Origin: Planctomycetota bacterium
Lineage (GTDB): Bacteria; Planctomycetota; Phycisphaerae; Phycisphaerales; UBA5793
Assembly: GCA_013112555.1 (NCBI GenBank)
Contig: JABFGK010000001.1
Coordinates: 1,586,581-1,650,580 of the forward strand
Reading direction: 5' to 3'
Length of the DNA: 64,000 nt
The translations under genes were made by a program, and so were the position numbers. Within the stretch, counting starts at the first letter, position 1, and each line of letters begins with the position of its first letter. Of the stretch, positions 51,261 to 63,749 are shown piece by piece. The notes below the pieces were generated by a model. It was not told where the DNA came from, did not search any database, and was given only the letters and a program-made list of their open reading frames with translations.

Positions 51261-52106
51261 TCAGGAACTCGATCGCGATCGCGTGTGAAGCACCTCCAGC
51301 GCATCGACTGCTTCCGGAGGCAGGTCGGTATCATCATACTCCGGCAGCCGGTCTGCTGTTGCATGTGACAGGCTGGGGCCTCGATGAGGGCTGCTGCGCG
51401 ATCGCCGTCGGAGCATAATCCGCAGGATGATAAACGCTCCTCCCAGGACAATGACCCCTGCCGCGACGATGGATAAGGCCCCCCTGTTTCCCTCGGCTCC
51501 GCTGGATGCGCCTGACATGCCAATCACAGTCGGGCCGGCCCCGATGAACGCGAGGTACGCCCGTGGCCCATCGTCAGTGGGCAGCATCATCCGTTTGTAG
51601 AACCGAGCATTGATTGCGAAAGGGTCGCCTTTTGCCCAGGCCGATGAGCCGTCTGCGCTTGGCCCGATGACGATCACGACCCGATCCGGATCATCTGCCA
51701 GCCCGATGAGCCAGGCTTCGTTCCCACGTATGCCGGCCGGATTCGAATCACAGCGCAGATAGGTGCCATTGATCGAATACAGCAACCCGCGAGCCTCATC
51801 AGGATGTGCGTCAATCCACGGCGAATCGGCGACCGGCGCTTCAGCCTGAGCGTCGTCGCTCTGACCGGCATGATCAAGCAGGGCATCCAGAGCCGGCGAC
51901 GAATCGAGCCCGGTGTCGTCGTTCACTGCCACGAGATAGGCTCGTGCCTCCGGCGTGAGTTCGGCCGGTGGATCTGCGCCGATCGCGATAGCGGCCCAGA
52001 CCAGGCTCACACATCCAAGCAGCCACGGCGCAGACACGCCCCGACTCCGGCACCATACGACATCCCGGCAGTGATTCGGCGCTCCGGTTGTCTGACTTAC
52101 TCCCAT
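51261..52106 (-). CDS. Membrane-anchored protein of unknown function
   Basis: A 281-residue protein. N-terminal hydrophobic segment ([19 protein letters not shown]) acts as signal or anchor. A globular region follows ('[19 protein letters not shown]', '[23 protein letters not shown]', '[13 protein letters not shown]'), then a second membrane helix ('[24 protein letters not shown]'), and a basic/acidic tail. Its ATG overlaps the end of guaA by 10 bases, so translation is coupled. Function unknown. Confidence 0.62.
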   Translation of the reverse strand: MGVSQTTGAPNHCRDVVWCRSRGVSAPWLLGCVSLVWAAIAIGADPPAELTPEARAYLVAVNDDTGLDSSPALDALLDHAGQSDDAQAEAPVADSPWIDAHPDEARGLLYSINGTYLRCDSNPAGIRGNEAWLIGLADDPDRVVIVIGPSADGSSAWAKGDPFAINARFYKRMMLPTDDGPRAYLAFIGAGPTVIGMSGASSGAEGNRGALSIVAAGVIVLGGAFIILRIMLRRRSRSSPHRGPSLSHATADRLPEYDDTDLPPEAVDALEVLHTRSRSSS

Positions 52107-53683
52107 TCGATCGTGGCCGGCGGTTTGCTGGAAATGTCATATACGACACGGTTTACACCATCCACCTCGTTGATGATACGAGAACTGATGGTGGCCAGCA
52201 CATCGTGGGGTAGCCGGGCCCAGTCAGCCGTCATGAAATCCTGAGTCTCGACGGCTCGAATGGCCACCACGGACTGATAGGTCCGGTCGTCCCCCATCAC
52301 CCCCACCGTCTGGACCGGCAACAACACGGCAAAGACCTGGCTGGTCGCCCGATAGAGGCTGTTGGAGACGATTTCCTCCAGCAGAATCTCATCGCACTCT
52401 CGCAGCACTTCGAGCCGCTCGGGAGTGACTTCACCGATGACACGGACAGCCAGGCCCGGGCCGGGGAATGGGTGCCGCCACACGATCTGGTCCGGCAGCC
52501 CCAGGACGTTGCCGAGTTTCCGTACCTCGTCCTTGAACAGATCGCGCAATGGCTCGATCAACTTGAATCCAAGTTTCTCCGGGAGCCCGCCCACGTTGTG
52601 ATGCAGTTTGATGTTGGCAGCCGTGCCGGCATGTCCATGCCCGGATTCGATGACATCCGGGTACAGCGTCCCCTGGGCCAGATAATCGACCCCGCCGACC
52701 TCCAGGGCTGCCTCTCGAAAGACGTCGATAAACCGGTGGCCGATGAGGCGACGTTTTTCCTGCGGGGAAATCACGCCGTCAAGGTCACTGAGAAATGACT
52801 CCGAGGCATCAATGACGCGGAGATCGATGTCAAAATGATCGCGAAACGTCGTCTCAACCAGTTCACGCTCTGCTTTTCGCAGCAGGCCGTTATCGACGAA
52901 CACGCATGTCAGTTGTGATCCAATGGCTCGATTGAGCATGACGGCCACGACCGAACTATCGACGCCGCCGGACAAGCCGCAAATGACCCGCCCATCTCCC
53001 ACCTCATTGCAAATCCGTGCACACGCTGCGTCGAGGAAATCGGCCATGCGCCAGGTTCCCTGGCAACCGCACACATCAAAGACGAAGTTCTGCAGGATTT
53101 CGACGCCATGCGGCGTATGTGTGACCTCAGGATGGAACTGCAGGCCATAGAAGGGCTTGCCCGTATGACGGACTGCAGCAACCGGGCACGTTTCCGTGGT
53201 TGCCAGAATCTCAAACTCAGTCGGCAACGCATCCACCTGGTCCCCGTGGCTCATCCAGACGGCCGTCGAGCGAGGCAGATTGGCAAGCAGGCCGTTCCCA
53301 CCCGCTTTATTGACGTGGAGATGTGATCGACCATACTCGCGACGGCCGGTCCGGCTGATGTCGGCCCCCAGCATCTGGCAGGCCAGTTGCATCCCGTAGC
53401 AGATGCCCAGCGTCGGGATCCCGAGGTCGAAGATGCCGGGATCGCACTTCGGGGCTCCCTCGGCATACACGCTCGATGGCCCGCCGGAGAGAATCAGGCC
53501 CTTCAGCCCGAGAGCCTGCAACTGCTCGGCCGGCGTATCCGGGGCCAGCAGAACGCTGAACGCCCCCACTTCACGCACCCGCCGTGCAATCAGTTGGGCA
53601 TACTGCGAGCCGAAATCGAGGATCGCAACCACCTCATCGTGCGGCATGTCCTGCCGGCTGAGAGCCGATATCGTCTTGGTCAT
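52097..53683 (-). CDS. guaA: GMP synthase (glutamine-hydrolysing)
   Basis: Turns XMP into GMP using glutamine and ATP. N-terminal class I amidotransferase: Cys in [11 protein letters not shown], His/Glu in [11 protein letters not shown] pyrophosphatase domain with P-loop [11 protein letters not shown] and C-terminal dimerisation part '[13 protein letters not shown]', ending in TIEWE as expected. ATG 53683 is used; nine extra codons upstream are not family-like. Works with GuaB at 60165 in the same window. First gene of a minus-strand cluster. Confidence 0.95.
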   Translation of the reverse strand: MTKTISALSRQDMPHDEVVAILDFGSQYAQLIARRVREVGAFSVLLAPDTPAEQLQALGLKGLILSGGPSSVYAEGAPKCDPGIFDLGIPTLGICYGMQLACQMLGADISRTGRREYGRSHLHVNKAGGNGLLANLPRSTAVWMSHGDQVDALPTEFEILATTETCPVAAVRHTGKPFYGLQFHPEVTHTPHGVEILQNFVFDVCGCQGTWRMADFLDAACARICNEVGDGRVICGLSGGVDSSVVAVMLNRAIGSQLTCVFVDNGLLRKAERELVETTFRDHFDIDLRVIDASESFLSDLDGVISPQEKRRLIGHRFIDVFREAALEVGGVDYLAQGTLYPDVIESGHGHAGTAANIKLHHNVGGLPEKLGFKLIEPLRDLFKDEVRKLGNVLGLPDQIVWRHPFPGPGLAVRVIGEVTPERLEVLRECDEILLEEIVSNSLYRATSQVFAVLLPVQTVGVMGDDRTYQSVVAIRAVETQDFMTADWARLPHDVLATISSRIINEVDGVNRVVYDISSKPPATIEWE

Positions 53684-53842
53684 AGTGATTCTGTACCTGT
53701 TATGGGGCACTCGGAGTGCACGTCACTGTACTGCACCCCCCTGCCTTGCTCAACCTCATACACTCCTGAATCCGATGATAGGAGGGTCAGGACAGCAGCA
53801 GAGCCGCTTGCTGGGGACAGATTCGGGAGTACCATCTCCTGC

Positions 53843-54310
53843 ATGGATGGAGTCGGCGTGATCACGAGACATCTCAAAGCGGGACGCAAAGCCCGGTGGC
53901 ATCAGGCACCCTGCGCTGCCCACGGGGGAGCCCGAGGGTGGCTCCCGGCAATCGTCGCGGCATTGCTGACCACCTGGATGGGGTGCTCAAGTCCGCCGGC
54001 TGCCGATCGGGCCGACTTCGACTCGCCGCATCCCGCCTCGCGCATCTTTGCAGCCGAACGGGCCGTCAATAAGGGCGACCCCTCGGCCATCCCGCATCTG
54101 ATCGAGGGGCTGAGAAGCGACGACCCTGCAGTCCGGTTTACTTCGATTCATGCCCTGGAGCGGCTGACCACCCGGACGTTTGATTACAGGTACTATGACA
54201 CACCGCAACGACGTCAGGAAGCCATCAAACAGTGGGAAGACGCCTATCGCTCAGGGGAACTGGCACAAGACACCGATACTGGAACCACAGTGTCTGCAGT
54301 ACCGGAGTGA
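53843..54310 (+). CDS. Small HEAT-repeat-like lipoprotein
   Basis: About 155 residues. A hydrophobic stretch (WLPAIVAALLTTWMGCSS) ends in a likely lipobox. The C-terminal half ('PHLIEGLRSDDPAVRFTSIHALERLT') is a HEAT-like helical pair, followed by 'TPQRRQEAIKQWEDAYRSGEL'. GTG 53858 has GGAG at good spacing and is an alternative start. It lies 50 bases ahead of the RsbW-type gene. Specific role unknown. Confidence 0.62.
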   Translation: MDGVGVITRHLKAGRKARWHQAPCAAHGGARGWLPAIVAALLTTWMGCSSPPAADRADFDSPHPASRIFAAERAVNKGDPSAIPHLIEGLRSDDPAVRFTSIHALERLTTRTFDYRYYDTPQRRQEAIKQWEDAYRSGELAQDTDTGTTVSAVPE

Positions 54311-54361
54311 GACTGAGTCGAAGAGGCACCACCTGCCCACAACGCCAATGAGGATTATCGC

Positions 54362-54844
54362 GTGTCGGATTCGCCACACCTCCGCATTGAGTTACTCTCA
54401 CAGCCGCGCTATCTCGCGCCGGCCCGGGCAATGGTGGCTGCCCTGTCTCAGCGATACGGCTTCTCCGATTGCGAAGGGAATCAGATCGCGCTGGCGCTGG
54501 ATGAAGCGCTGTGCAACGTGATCAATCACGGCTATGAGAGGCGGTCTGACGGCCCGATCTGGATCAGTGTCTGGCCGATCGACGACCCCCCCAATGGCAT
54601 TAAAATACGCATTGAGGACAACGGCCGACAGGTGGATCTCACTACGATACGATCCCGCAACCTCGACGATGTCAGGCCCGGCGGGCTCGGCGTGTTCATT
54701 ATGAAGCGAATTATGGACGATGTGGAGTACACACACCGGCCCGGAGGGGGAATGCAACTCGTCCTCACCAAGAGGAAGAGTCACAACACGTCGTGCGGGG
54801 AGGATCCGCTCGCCGTAGACGGAAGGGAAGACCCGCATGGCTGA
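54362..54844 (+). CDS. RsbW/SpoIIAB-type HATPase anti-sigma factor or switch kinase
   Basis: A 160-residue histidine-kinase-like ATPase domain (GHKL). Seen: N-box DEALCNVINHGYE, G1 region IEDNGRQVD and lid region GGLGVFIMKRIMDDVEY. The family phosphorylates a STAS partner or binds a sigma factor (family knowledge). The start codon is GTG. Its end overlaps the STAS gene that follows by eight bases, matching the usual kinase/antagonist pair; order here is kinase then antagonist. Confidence 0.87.
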   Translation: MSDSPHLRIELLSQPRYLAPARAMVAALSQRYGFSDCEGNQIALALDEALCNVINHGYERRSDGPIWISVWPIDDPPNGIKIRIEDNGRQVDLTTIRSRNLDDVRPGGLGVFIMKRIMDDVEYTHRPGGGMQLVLTKRKSHNTSCGEDPLAVDGREDPHG

Positions 54845-55184
54845 CGAGAACCGATTGGACGTCCAGGTCGAGACTCAGGAACAGACCATCATCGTCCGAC
54901 CGGTCGGCGATATTGACCTGGCCTGCTCTCCCACCCTCAGAAGCGAACTGATGCGGGTGCAGGGGGAACGCTTTGTGCGCATTGTCGTTGATCTCTCCGC
55001 CGTCCCGTACATGGACAGTTCCGGCGTTGCCACCTTGGTCGAAGCCATGCAGATCGCGCTGCGGAATGGGACACGACTTGTCCTATGCGGCCTTCAGGAT
55101 CGAGTGCGATCCATCTTCGAGATTGCCCGGCTCGACTCGGTCTTCACCATTGCCGGCTCGCAGGAAGATGCGCTGACCGTCTGA
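54837..55184 (+). CDS. STAS anti-sigma factor antagonist
   Basis: A 115-residue SpoIIAA/RsbV-like protein. Phosphosite loop is canonical: YMDSSGVATLVEA, with Ser next to Asp. Preceded by 'VRPVGDIDLACSPTLRSEL'. It overlaps the HATPase gene, its likely partner, and lies 54 bases before an MlaE permease gene. STAS proteins also serve as MlaB in Mla transporters, so a dual link cannot be excluded, but the classic phosphosite and adjacent kinase favour partner switching. Confidence 0.88.
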   Translation: MADENRLDVQVETQEQTIIVRPVGDIDLACSPTLRSELMRVQGERFVRIVVDLSAVPYMDSSGVATLVEAMQIALRNGTRLVLCGLQDRVRSIFEIARLDSVFTIAGSQEDALTV

Positions 55185-55238
55185 GTCGACTTTCTATGTG
55201 CCTGCTGCCGGACTCAGGACAGCATGTGAGTCTCACCT

Positions 55239-56093
55239 ATGCCCCTGCCTCCCAACGACTCCGATTCTGCCCAGATACCGCAGGGACTGTTCCTGCGGTT
55301 TGTCACAGAGATCGGCCGGCGCTGGCTTGTCTTCCTGGCAGCCACCGGGGGCGTCTGGTATCTCTTCATGGATTCGATCCGCTGGATCTGGCGTGCCATC
55401 GTCAAGCCCGGTGTTCGACTCGGCTACGTGGCCATCATCAGTCAGGTCGTTCGCCTCGGCGTGCGCGCTATCGGCATCGTCATCCTGCTGTCGATCTGTA
55501 TCGGGGCGATCCTGTCACTGCAGATGGAGCCGCCACTGGCAGACTTCTCAGCCGAGGACAAGATCGCCAACATCATCGGGATTGCCGTCTTGCGCGAACT
55601 CGGCCCGCTGATCAGTGCCGTCATCCTGACCGGCTTTGCCGGGGCAGCGGTGGCCGCCGAGATCGGCACGATGGTCGTCGGCGAGGAAATCGAGGCACTC
55701 GAAGCCCACGCGCTGAACCCGGTCCGATTCCTCGTGGTCCCGCGCGTATCCGCCACCACGTTCTCAATGATCTGCCTGACGGTCTTTGCCGATTGCACAG
55801 CGATTGCTGCCGGCATGTTCGTGGCCGTGTACTTCCTGGGCATTCCCGCTCGACTCTACTGGGACAACACGATTCTTCAGTGCTCCCCGATGGACTTTGT
55901 ATCAGGATTGTCCAAGGCCGTGATCTTCGGCCTGCTCATCGGCCTCATATCCTGCTACAACGGGCTGCGCGTCACCGGTGGGGCAGCCGGCGTCGGGCGT
56001 GCCACCACCGATACCGTGGTCGCCTGCATCGTCTCTGTGATCTTTGCTGACCTCGTTTTCACAGCCATTTTCTACATGCTCGGCTGGGTCTGA
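55239..56093 (+). CDS. mlaE: MlaE-family ABC transporter permease
   Basis: A 284-residue inner-membrane permease for phospholipid traffic between inner and outer membranes. MlaE family features: 'LRELGPLISAVILTGFAGAAVAAEIGTM' with the conserved E-x-D/E region, 'EEIEALEAHALNPVRFLVVPRV', then 'VFGLLIGLISCYNGLRVTGGAAGVG'. About five membrane helices. The ATPase (MlaF) and substrate-binding (MlaD) genes are absent next to it. Its 3' end overlaps that of the hydrolase gene on the other strand by 22 bases. Confidence 0.9.
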   Translation: MPLPPNDSDSAQIPQGLFLRFVTEIGRRWLVFLAATGGVWYLFMDSIRWIWRAIVKPGVRLGYVAIISQVVRLGVRAIGIVILLSICIGAILSLQMEPPLADFSAEDKIANIIGIAVLRELGPLISAVILTGFAGAAVAAEIGTMVVGEEIEALEAHALNPVRFLVVPRVSATTFSMICLTVFADCTAIAAGMFVAVYFLGIPARLYWDNTILQCSPMDFVSGLSKAVIFGLLIGLISCYNGLRVTGGAAGVGRATTDTVVACIVSVIFADLVFTAIFYMLGWV

Positions 56094-57052
56094 CCGCCGT
56101 CGGATTCCGGGGCCGTCTTCCCACTGGCACGCGCCTGCCGATCGGACGGGCGAAGCACGCGATTCGTGCACTTGCGCATGAAGCCCTGAATCGTGGACTG
56201 GTAGCGGTCCGGGCTCGTGACGTGGAGGTCGAGATGAGCGGCGTGCGGCATGACCACGAAGTCCGCCTCCGGGGCAGCCTCGGCAATCTCCATGGCCGAG
56301 TTGATCGAACAAAACGGGTCTTCGGTCCCATGCAACACGAGCAGTGGGCATTGGAGTTGGGCGGCGTACTTGGCCCGATCCGCCCCGCGCAACCCAGGCA
56401 GGATCAGGCACATGATCCGTTGCACCAGCGGCAAGGCCGGCCAATGCGGGATCGCGTTATACTCGAGAACCGACCGGACCGGCTCAGCCGTCCACCGGTA
56501 CGGCCCGTCGGCAACCACCCCGACGACTCGGTCATCTTTGGTCGCTGCACAGATCGAGATGCCTGCCCCCATGGAAAAGCCATACAGAATCACCGGCAAC
56601 GAGTGCTCTCGGCACACCTTGTCAACCAGGTCCAGCAGATCATCGACCTCGATCGCGCCGAGCGTACTGATCGATCGGCCGGCATCCCCGTGCCCTCGTA
56701 AGTCCCACAGGATCAACCGTGAGCAAAACGGGAACAGGAACGGTGCCCGTTGCAATGATTCAATTCGAGAGCCGCCCCAGCAATGGGTGACAAAGACGAT
56801 CGGCCCCTGCGGGCGTGCCGGGTTCTCCATCTCCCAGACCGGCAGCCGAGTCCCCCCGGGTCGCTCCAGCCACCACTCATCGTATTTCAAGTCTGCATCG
56901 GATGGATCGATCCACCACCCACGTGCCGCAGCCACGCCGGCCGACAGGCGCGGCGGATGAGTCAGCCCCCAGGCCAGCATGATGACAAGCAGCACGATGA
57001 CCAGAACGGCACCGAGGCCAATATACGCGAGCAATCCGAGAGCCTGTTCCAT
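56072..57052 (-). CDS. Membrane-anchored alpha/beta hydrolase
   Basis: A 326-residue hydrolase with an N-terminal membrane helix (YIGLGAVLVIVLLVIMLAWGL). Fold and active site: oxyanion region FVTHCWGGS, nucleophile Ser in YGFSMGAGI, acid Asp in HGTEDPFC and His in PHAAHLD. The substrate may be a lipid ester or peptide; not predictable. A C-terminal Arg/Ser/Pro-rich tail follows. Convergent with mlaE. Confidence 0.85.
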   Translation of the reverse strand: MEQALGLLAYIGLGAVLVIVLLVIMLAWGLTHPPRLSAGVAAARGWWIDPSDADLKYDEWWLERPGGTRLPVWEMENPARPQGPIVFVTHCWGGSRIESLQRAPFLFPFCSRLILWDLRGHGDAGRSISTLGAIEVDDLLDLVDKVCREHSLPVILYGFSMGAGISICAATKDDRVVGVVADGPYRWTAEPVRSVLEYNAIPHWPALPLVQRIMCLILPGLRGADRAKYAAQLQCPLLVLHGTEDPFCSINSAMEIAEAAPEADFVVMPHAAHLDLHVTSPDRYQSTIQGFMRKCTNRVLRPSDRQARASGKTAPESDGGQTQPSM

Positions 57053-57273
57053 GTCGCTGCTTTACGTCCGAGGTGATCGGCCGAATCCGCCATAAGCCTA
57101 TGGCAACGTCGGCAACGAATCGAAAGTTTCATCACTTCTTTGGCATCGGCGTCGATCTCGACACCCGAAGACCGCCACGAGACCGGCCCTGAAAGGCAGC
57201 CTTCAGTCGGCCCGGGGCTGCTGTACATACTGCGTATTCAGCAGAGCGCAGAGTCGATTATTCAAGCGGGGAT

Positions 57274-57281
57274 GCTAGAAT
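57274..57281 (+). promoter_or_regulatory. Candidate extended -10 promoter for gyrB
   Basis: GCTAGAAT preceded by TG (TGC-TAGAAT), an extended -10 element about 118 bases before the gyrB start. No clear -35 is found at normal spacing. Confidence 0.35.
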
Positions 57282-57377
57282 AAACCGTTCGTTCAAGGGG
57301 CTCGAGCCCCCCACTCAGGACGACTGCAATCGACGCACGATTGCTCTTCCAATCGTCCCCCCGCACACGACACTTAA

Positions 57378-60134
<2,757 letters not shown>

Positions 60135-60164
60135 CGCCCGGCCGTCCCCCCGAACGTCGAAGCC

Positions 60165-61664
60165 TCAGTTCTGCGCATCAGCCCCGCTTCGCTGCATTTC
60201 CACTGAATAGTTCGGCGCTTCACGCGTGATCGTGATGTCGTGAGCATGGCTCTCAAGTACGCCGGCATTCGTGATCCGGACAAACTTCGGCTCGGTCCGC
60301 ATGGCCGCGATCGTCCGGCAGCCGCAGTACCCCATGGATGCTCGCACGCCACCGACCATTTGATAGACGACATCGGCTAACTGCCCTCGATACGGCACCA
60401 AGCCCTCGACCCCTTCCGGGACGAACTTGGAGGGCGGGGCATCGCTTGATTGCCCATAGCGATCGGCCGAGCCTCCCGACATGGCACCGACGGACCCCAT
60501 ACCGCGGTACGTCTTGAACCGTCTTCCCCTCCGAATAACGACTTCACCCGGCGACTCATCGAGCCCGCCGAACATCGACCCCATCATGACGGCTGATGCG
60601 CCGGCAGCGATCGCTTTGGAGATGTCACCTGACGATCGAATCCCGCCGTCGGCAATCACCGGGACGCCGGCCGGGTCGGCTGCGACGCTGGCATTGTGAA
60701 TCGCCGTCACCTGCGGCACGCCCACGCCGGTCACGACACGGGTCGTACAGATCGACCCGGGGCCGATACCGACCTTGACGGCATCGACACCGGCCTCAAT
60801 CAGGTCTTGAGCCGCTTCGGTGGTGGCAATGTTGCCGGCAATCACCTGGAGATCTGGGAACTGCGACTTGATGTCTCGCACGCTGTTGAGCACGTTGGAC
60901 GAGTGCCCATGAGCCGTATCGACCACAATGACATCGACCTCAACTGCAACCAGCGCTGCCACTCGCTCGATCTGATTGACCCCCACCGCTGCCCCGACTC
61001 GCAGCCGACCCCGCTCGTCCTTGCAAGCCTGCGGGTGCTGTGACAGATTGTCGATGTCGCGGATCGTGATCAGGCCAAAAAGGCCCCCATCCGAGTTGAC
61101 CAGGAGGAGTTTCTCCACCTTGCCCTTGCTCAGGATCTCGTTGGCCTGCTCGAGTGTGGTGTCCGATTGGGCGGTGATCAGATGCTCACTCGTCATCACG
61201 TCAGCCACTTTGGCCGATGGCGTTTCGAGGAATTTCAGGTCTCGACGAGTCAGAATGCCGACGACCTTGCCGTGGCCGGACCCGTCTGCGGTCACTGGAA
61301 AGCCCGATACGTTGTTCTCAGCCATCAACGCGAGCGCATCGGATACCGATTGATCGGGACTGAGCGTGATCGGATCGGTGATGACGCCGTTTTCCGAGCG
61401 CTTGACCTTGTGCACCTCGCGGGCCTGGGCCTCAATCGCCATATTTCGGTGAATGATCCCGATCCCGCCCTCCTGCGCCAGCGCAATTGCCAGCGCCGAT
61501 TCAGTGACCGTGTCCATCGGGGCACTGAGCAGCGGAATATTGATCTTGATGGTGCGGGTGAGATTCGTCGATGTGTCGGCATCAGCCGGCAGGACATCGG
61601 AACGACGTGGCACAAGAAGCACGTCGTCAAACGTGATACCTTCGCTATGTATTCTGGTCTCCAT
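60165..61664 (-). CDS. guaB: IMP dehydrogenase
   Basis: Converts IMP to XMP with NAD+, the step before GuaA. Two CBS domains (about residues 90-205) sit in the barrel. Catalytic Cys in [13 protein letters not shown], flap region [13 protein letters not shown]. The N-terminal [17 protein letters not shown] is family-like, supporting ATG 61664 rather than the longer frame to 61796. At 499 residues it is of normal length. It is convergent with gyrB, with only 30 bases between. Confidence 0.94.
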   Translation of the reverse strand: METRIHSEGITFDDVLLVPRRSDVLPADADTSTNLTRTIKINIPLLSAPMDTVTESALAIALAQEGGIGIIHRNMAIEAQAREVHKVKRSENGVITDPITLSPDQSVSDALALMAENNVSGFPVTADGSGHGKVVGILTRRDLKFLETPSAKVADVMTSEHLITAQSDTTLEQANEILSKGKVEKLLLVNSDGGLFGLITIRDIDNLSQHPQACKDERGRLRVGAAVGVNQIERVAALVAVEVDVIVVDTAHGHSSNVLNSVRDIKSQFPDLQVIAGNIATTEAAQDLIEAGVDAVKVGIGPGSICTTRVVTGVGVPQVTAIHNASVAADPAGVPVIADGGIRSSGDISKAIAAGASAVMMGSMFGGLDESPGEVVIRRGRRFKTYRGMGSVGAMSGGSADRYGQSSDAPPSKFVPEGVEGLVPYRGQLADVVYQMVGGVRASMGYCGCRTIAAMRTEPKFVRITNAGVLESHAHDITITREAPNYSVEMQRSGADAQN

Positions 61665-61720
61665 GCCAAGCCTACCCCGACGGCACTGCACTGTCAAGAT
61701 AGGGATTACAGGCGACCTGC

Positions 61721-62074
61721 TCAGATCAGGGCAATCACATTGAGTACCAGAGGGCTTAGCGACAACAGCAGTGTGACCAGTGCCAGTTCGAACCAAGCCC
61801 CCTCATTGTGCCACGATATGCCCAGTCCTGTGATCCCCAGGACCACGGCAGTCAACGATAGCGGCAGAGCCAGGATTAGTCCGAGGCAGCCGATCCAGAC
61901 GGGAGGACATGCAGTCAGGTACAAAGAGACACCCGCGAGCGCAAGTGACGTCAGACTCAATCCGATGATGGTGGCACGGGCCTCCGGATCGACATGAGCA
62001 CGTGGCATATTGATCTCCGGGGCATGCCGGCCTGGCGTGACGCAATCGGTATGGGCTTTCTCCGTGTCAGACAC
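61721..62074 (-). CDS. Small membrane protein of unknown function
   Basis: A 117-residue protein with three to four hydrophobic segments ('IIGLSLTSLALAGVSLYLTA', 'WIGCLGLILALPLSLTAVVLG', 'FELALVTLLLSLSPLVLNVIALI'), after a 30-residue polar N-terminus. The pattern resembles DUF4190-like proteins but lacks a clear signature. Divergent from the next gene. Confidence 0.55.
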   Translation of the reverse strand: MSDTEKAHTDCVTPGRHAPEINMPRAHVDPEARATIIGLSLTSLALAGVSLYLTACPPVWIGCLGLILALPLSLTAVVLGITGLGISWHNEGAWFELALVTLLLSLSPLVLNVIALI

Positions 62075-62121
62075 GTTCAGCTTCCTAGATGCATGAGGGG
62101 TATGACGTTACAATCATACCG

Positions 62122-62574
62122 ATGCAACTCGATGAAACGACAGCGGGACAACATCAGGATGCGAACGGTGTGGGACTGCTGCGGTCATTCTCCCGTGGCA
62201 AGAAGATACGCGTCGGCATCATCCTGATTCTCTACACAGTGTTCGTGATGTGGGGATTCAGGCAGATCGTCCCTCGTGGCCTTCCTATGGAGAGTTTCAT
62301 CGCGTACACATATGCCGTGAATGTGTATGGCCCATACACATCACCTGATAGCACTGTCGTGCTGACGGCACGGGTCAACGACGCCGGGGCTCTGTCTGGG
62401 AGCCCTTTCTACACCTGGGTCGAAACGCACTCCTGGGTTACAGGAAAGAGGATTGTCTCCGAAGGGTGGGTCGAGGATAGCGCGATCCGGCCGAGGATCA
62501 CGTGGTTGAGCGACCATGATTTCGACGTCCGCTATGATGCAGCCCCTAAGCCGTGCCCCATGCCGGACAACTGA
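62122..62574 (+). CDS. Small single-span membrane protein of unknown function
   Basis: About 150 residues. One membrane helix ('VGIILILYTVFVMWGF') is followed by an extracytoplasmic beta-like domain ('STVVLTARVNDAGALSGSP', 'WVETHSWVTGKRIVSEGWVED'). ATG 62122 or ATG 62089. No recognised family. Confidence 0.5.
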   Translation: MQLDETTAGQHQDANGVGLLRSFSRGKKIRVGIILILYTVFVMWGFRQIVPRGLPMESFIAYTYAVNVYGPYTSPDSTVVLTARVNDAGALSGSPFYTWVETHSWVTGKRIVSEGWVEDSAIRPRITWLSDHDFDVRYDAAPKPCPMPDN

Positions 62575-62644
62575 TCACGTCCTCTGATCCTGGTCACCAA
62601 TACCAACGTGCCAGGTTTCCGGACGGCTACCATGATGTCCGAGC

Positions 62645-63749
62645 ATGGCCAATCCAGCGGACACCCAACTCGAACCAGGCAGGAGCCTGCCAAGCAGGCG
62701 ATTGCTCATGGCAGCCTTGATCTATGCACTGGTCTCGATCGCATTACTCCTGGGTGTCGTGTCGCTCGATAACGCAATCACACGGCTCTTTTGGCAGGTT
62801 CATTGGCCCACCTGGACCGTGGCCTGCGAGGACTTTCTCAGTTCATGGAGTGTCGGGATTGCGGTTGGCGCAGCACTCCTGGCAGCCGTATGGCATGACT
62901 GGAGAGCGCGCCGGAATAGGCCGTCGGCCGTCCTTCACCTGCTGATCGTGCTGCTGGCCCAGGCTGTCCTGATTCAGGCACTGAAGTATGGCATCGGCCG
63001 GGCCAGACCCTGTGATGTCGCGGTCAATGCCTGGGTGTTTGTCGGACCCAACTCGCAATACAACGGCTTCCCATCCGGCCATTTCACGGCCGTGGCAGCC
63101 TGTGCATTGGTATTACTGCGTTTCAATCGGCCGATCGGGCTGTTCCTGTTGCTCTGGGCAGCACTGACCGCCTGGGCGCGGATGTTTTCTGATGCACACT
63201 TTGCCAGTGACCTCGTCGCCGGCCTGCTCATCGCTTGTGCAGTCGAACGGTTCGTGGCTGCGCGTGCGGCCGTGCAGGGATCGTCACACCCACGACGGCG
63301 CACAGTGGCGCTGGGCCGGGGTTGTCATTGGCGTGGCCATCTGCGGTTTGGGCACTGCCGTCGTCAGGGGCATCAATGCGATCCCACCGGATGGCATGTC
63401 CATGACGGAGCAGCAGCGGATCGATGCTGTGGTCGGCCTCTACGAGCGTGGCATGGGGCGAACGCCGACTCCCGACGAAATGCAGGTGTATGTTGATCGA
63501 CTCGAGATCCTACCGGAGGCAAAACCCGGCGTGATCAAGGAATTTGGGTTCAGTACGGAGTTCTACCGGCGGATTGAACGCGAGCCGGCTGCTTCTGCGA
63601 GAGTCACGATGCTGTATCGCCTGGTTGCGAATCGAAGTCCCACCGCGGATGAGATCAGTGACATGGAGATAGCGCTCTCCGGGCATGATGCCCGCTTGAG
63701 AAGTGGAATCCGGCTGTCTGTTTTCAGGCTCAGTTATGCGGCTCAGTGA
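62645..63749 (+). CDS. PAP2-family phosphatase with DUF4214-like tail; frame broken near 63285
   Basis: Membrane lipid phosphatase of the PAP2 group. Motifs: KYGIGRARP, FPSGHFTA and SDAHFASDLVAG, with six hydrophobic segments. In its own frame the protein runs to 63496 with a nonsense-like Arg/Cys/His-rich end. One base fewer at TCGTCACACC (63281-63290) continues into 'WRWAGVVIGVAICGLGTAVV' (a membrane helix) and a soluble tail with two 'LYxRxxxRxPTxDE' units that resemble DUF4214 repeats, ending at 63749. A second reading is two overlapping genes. Confidence 0.75.
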
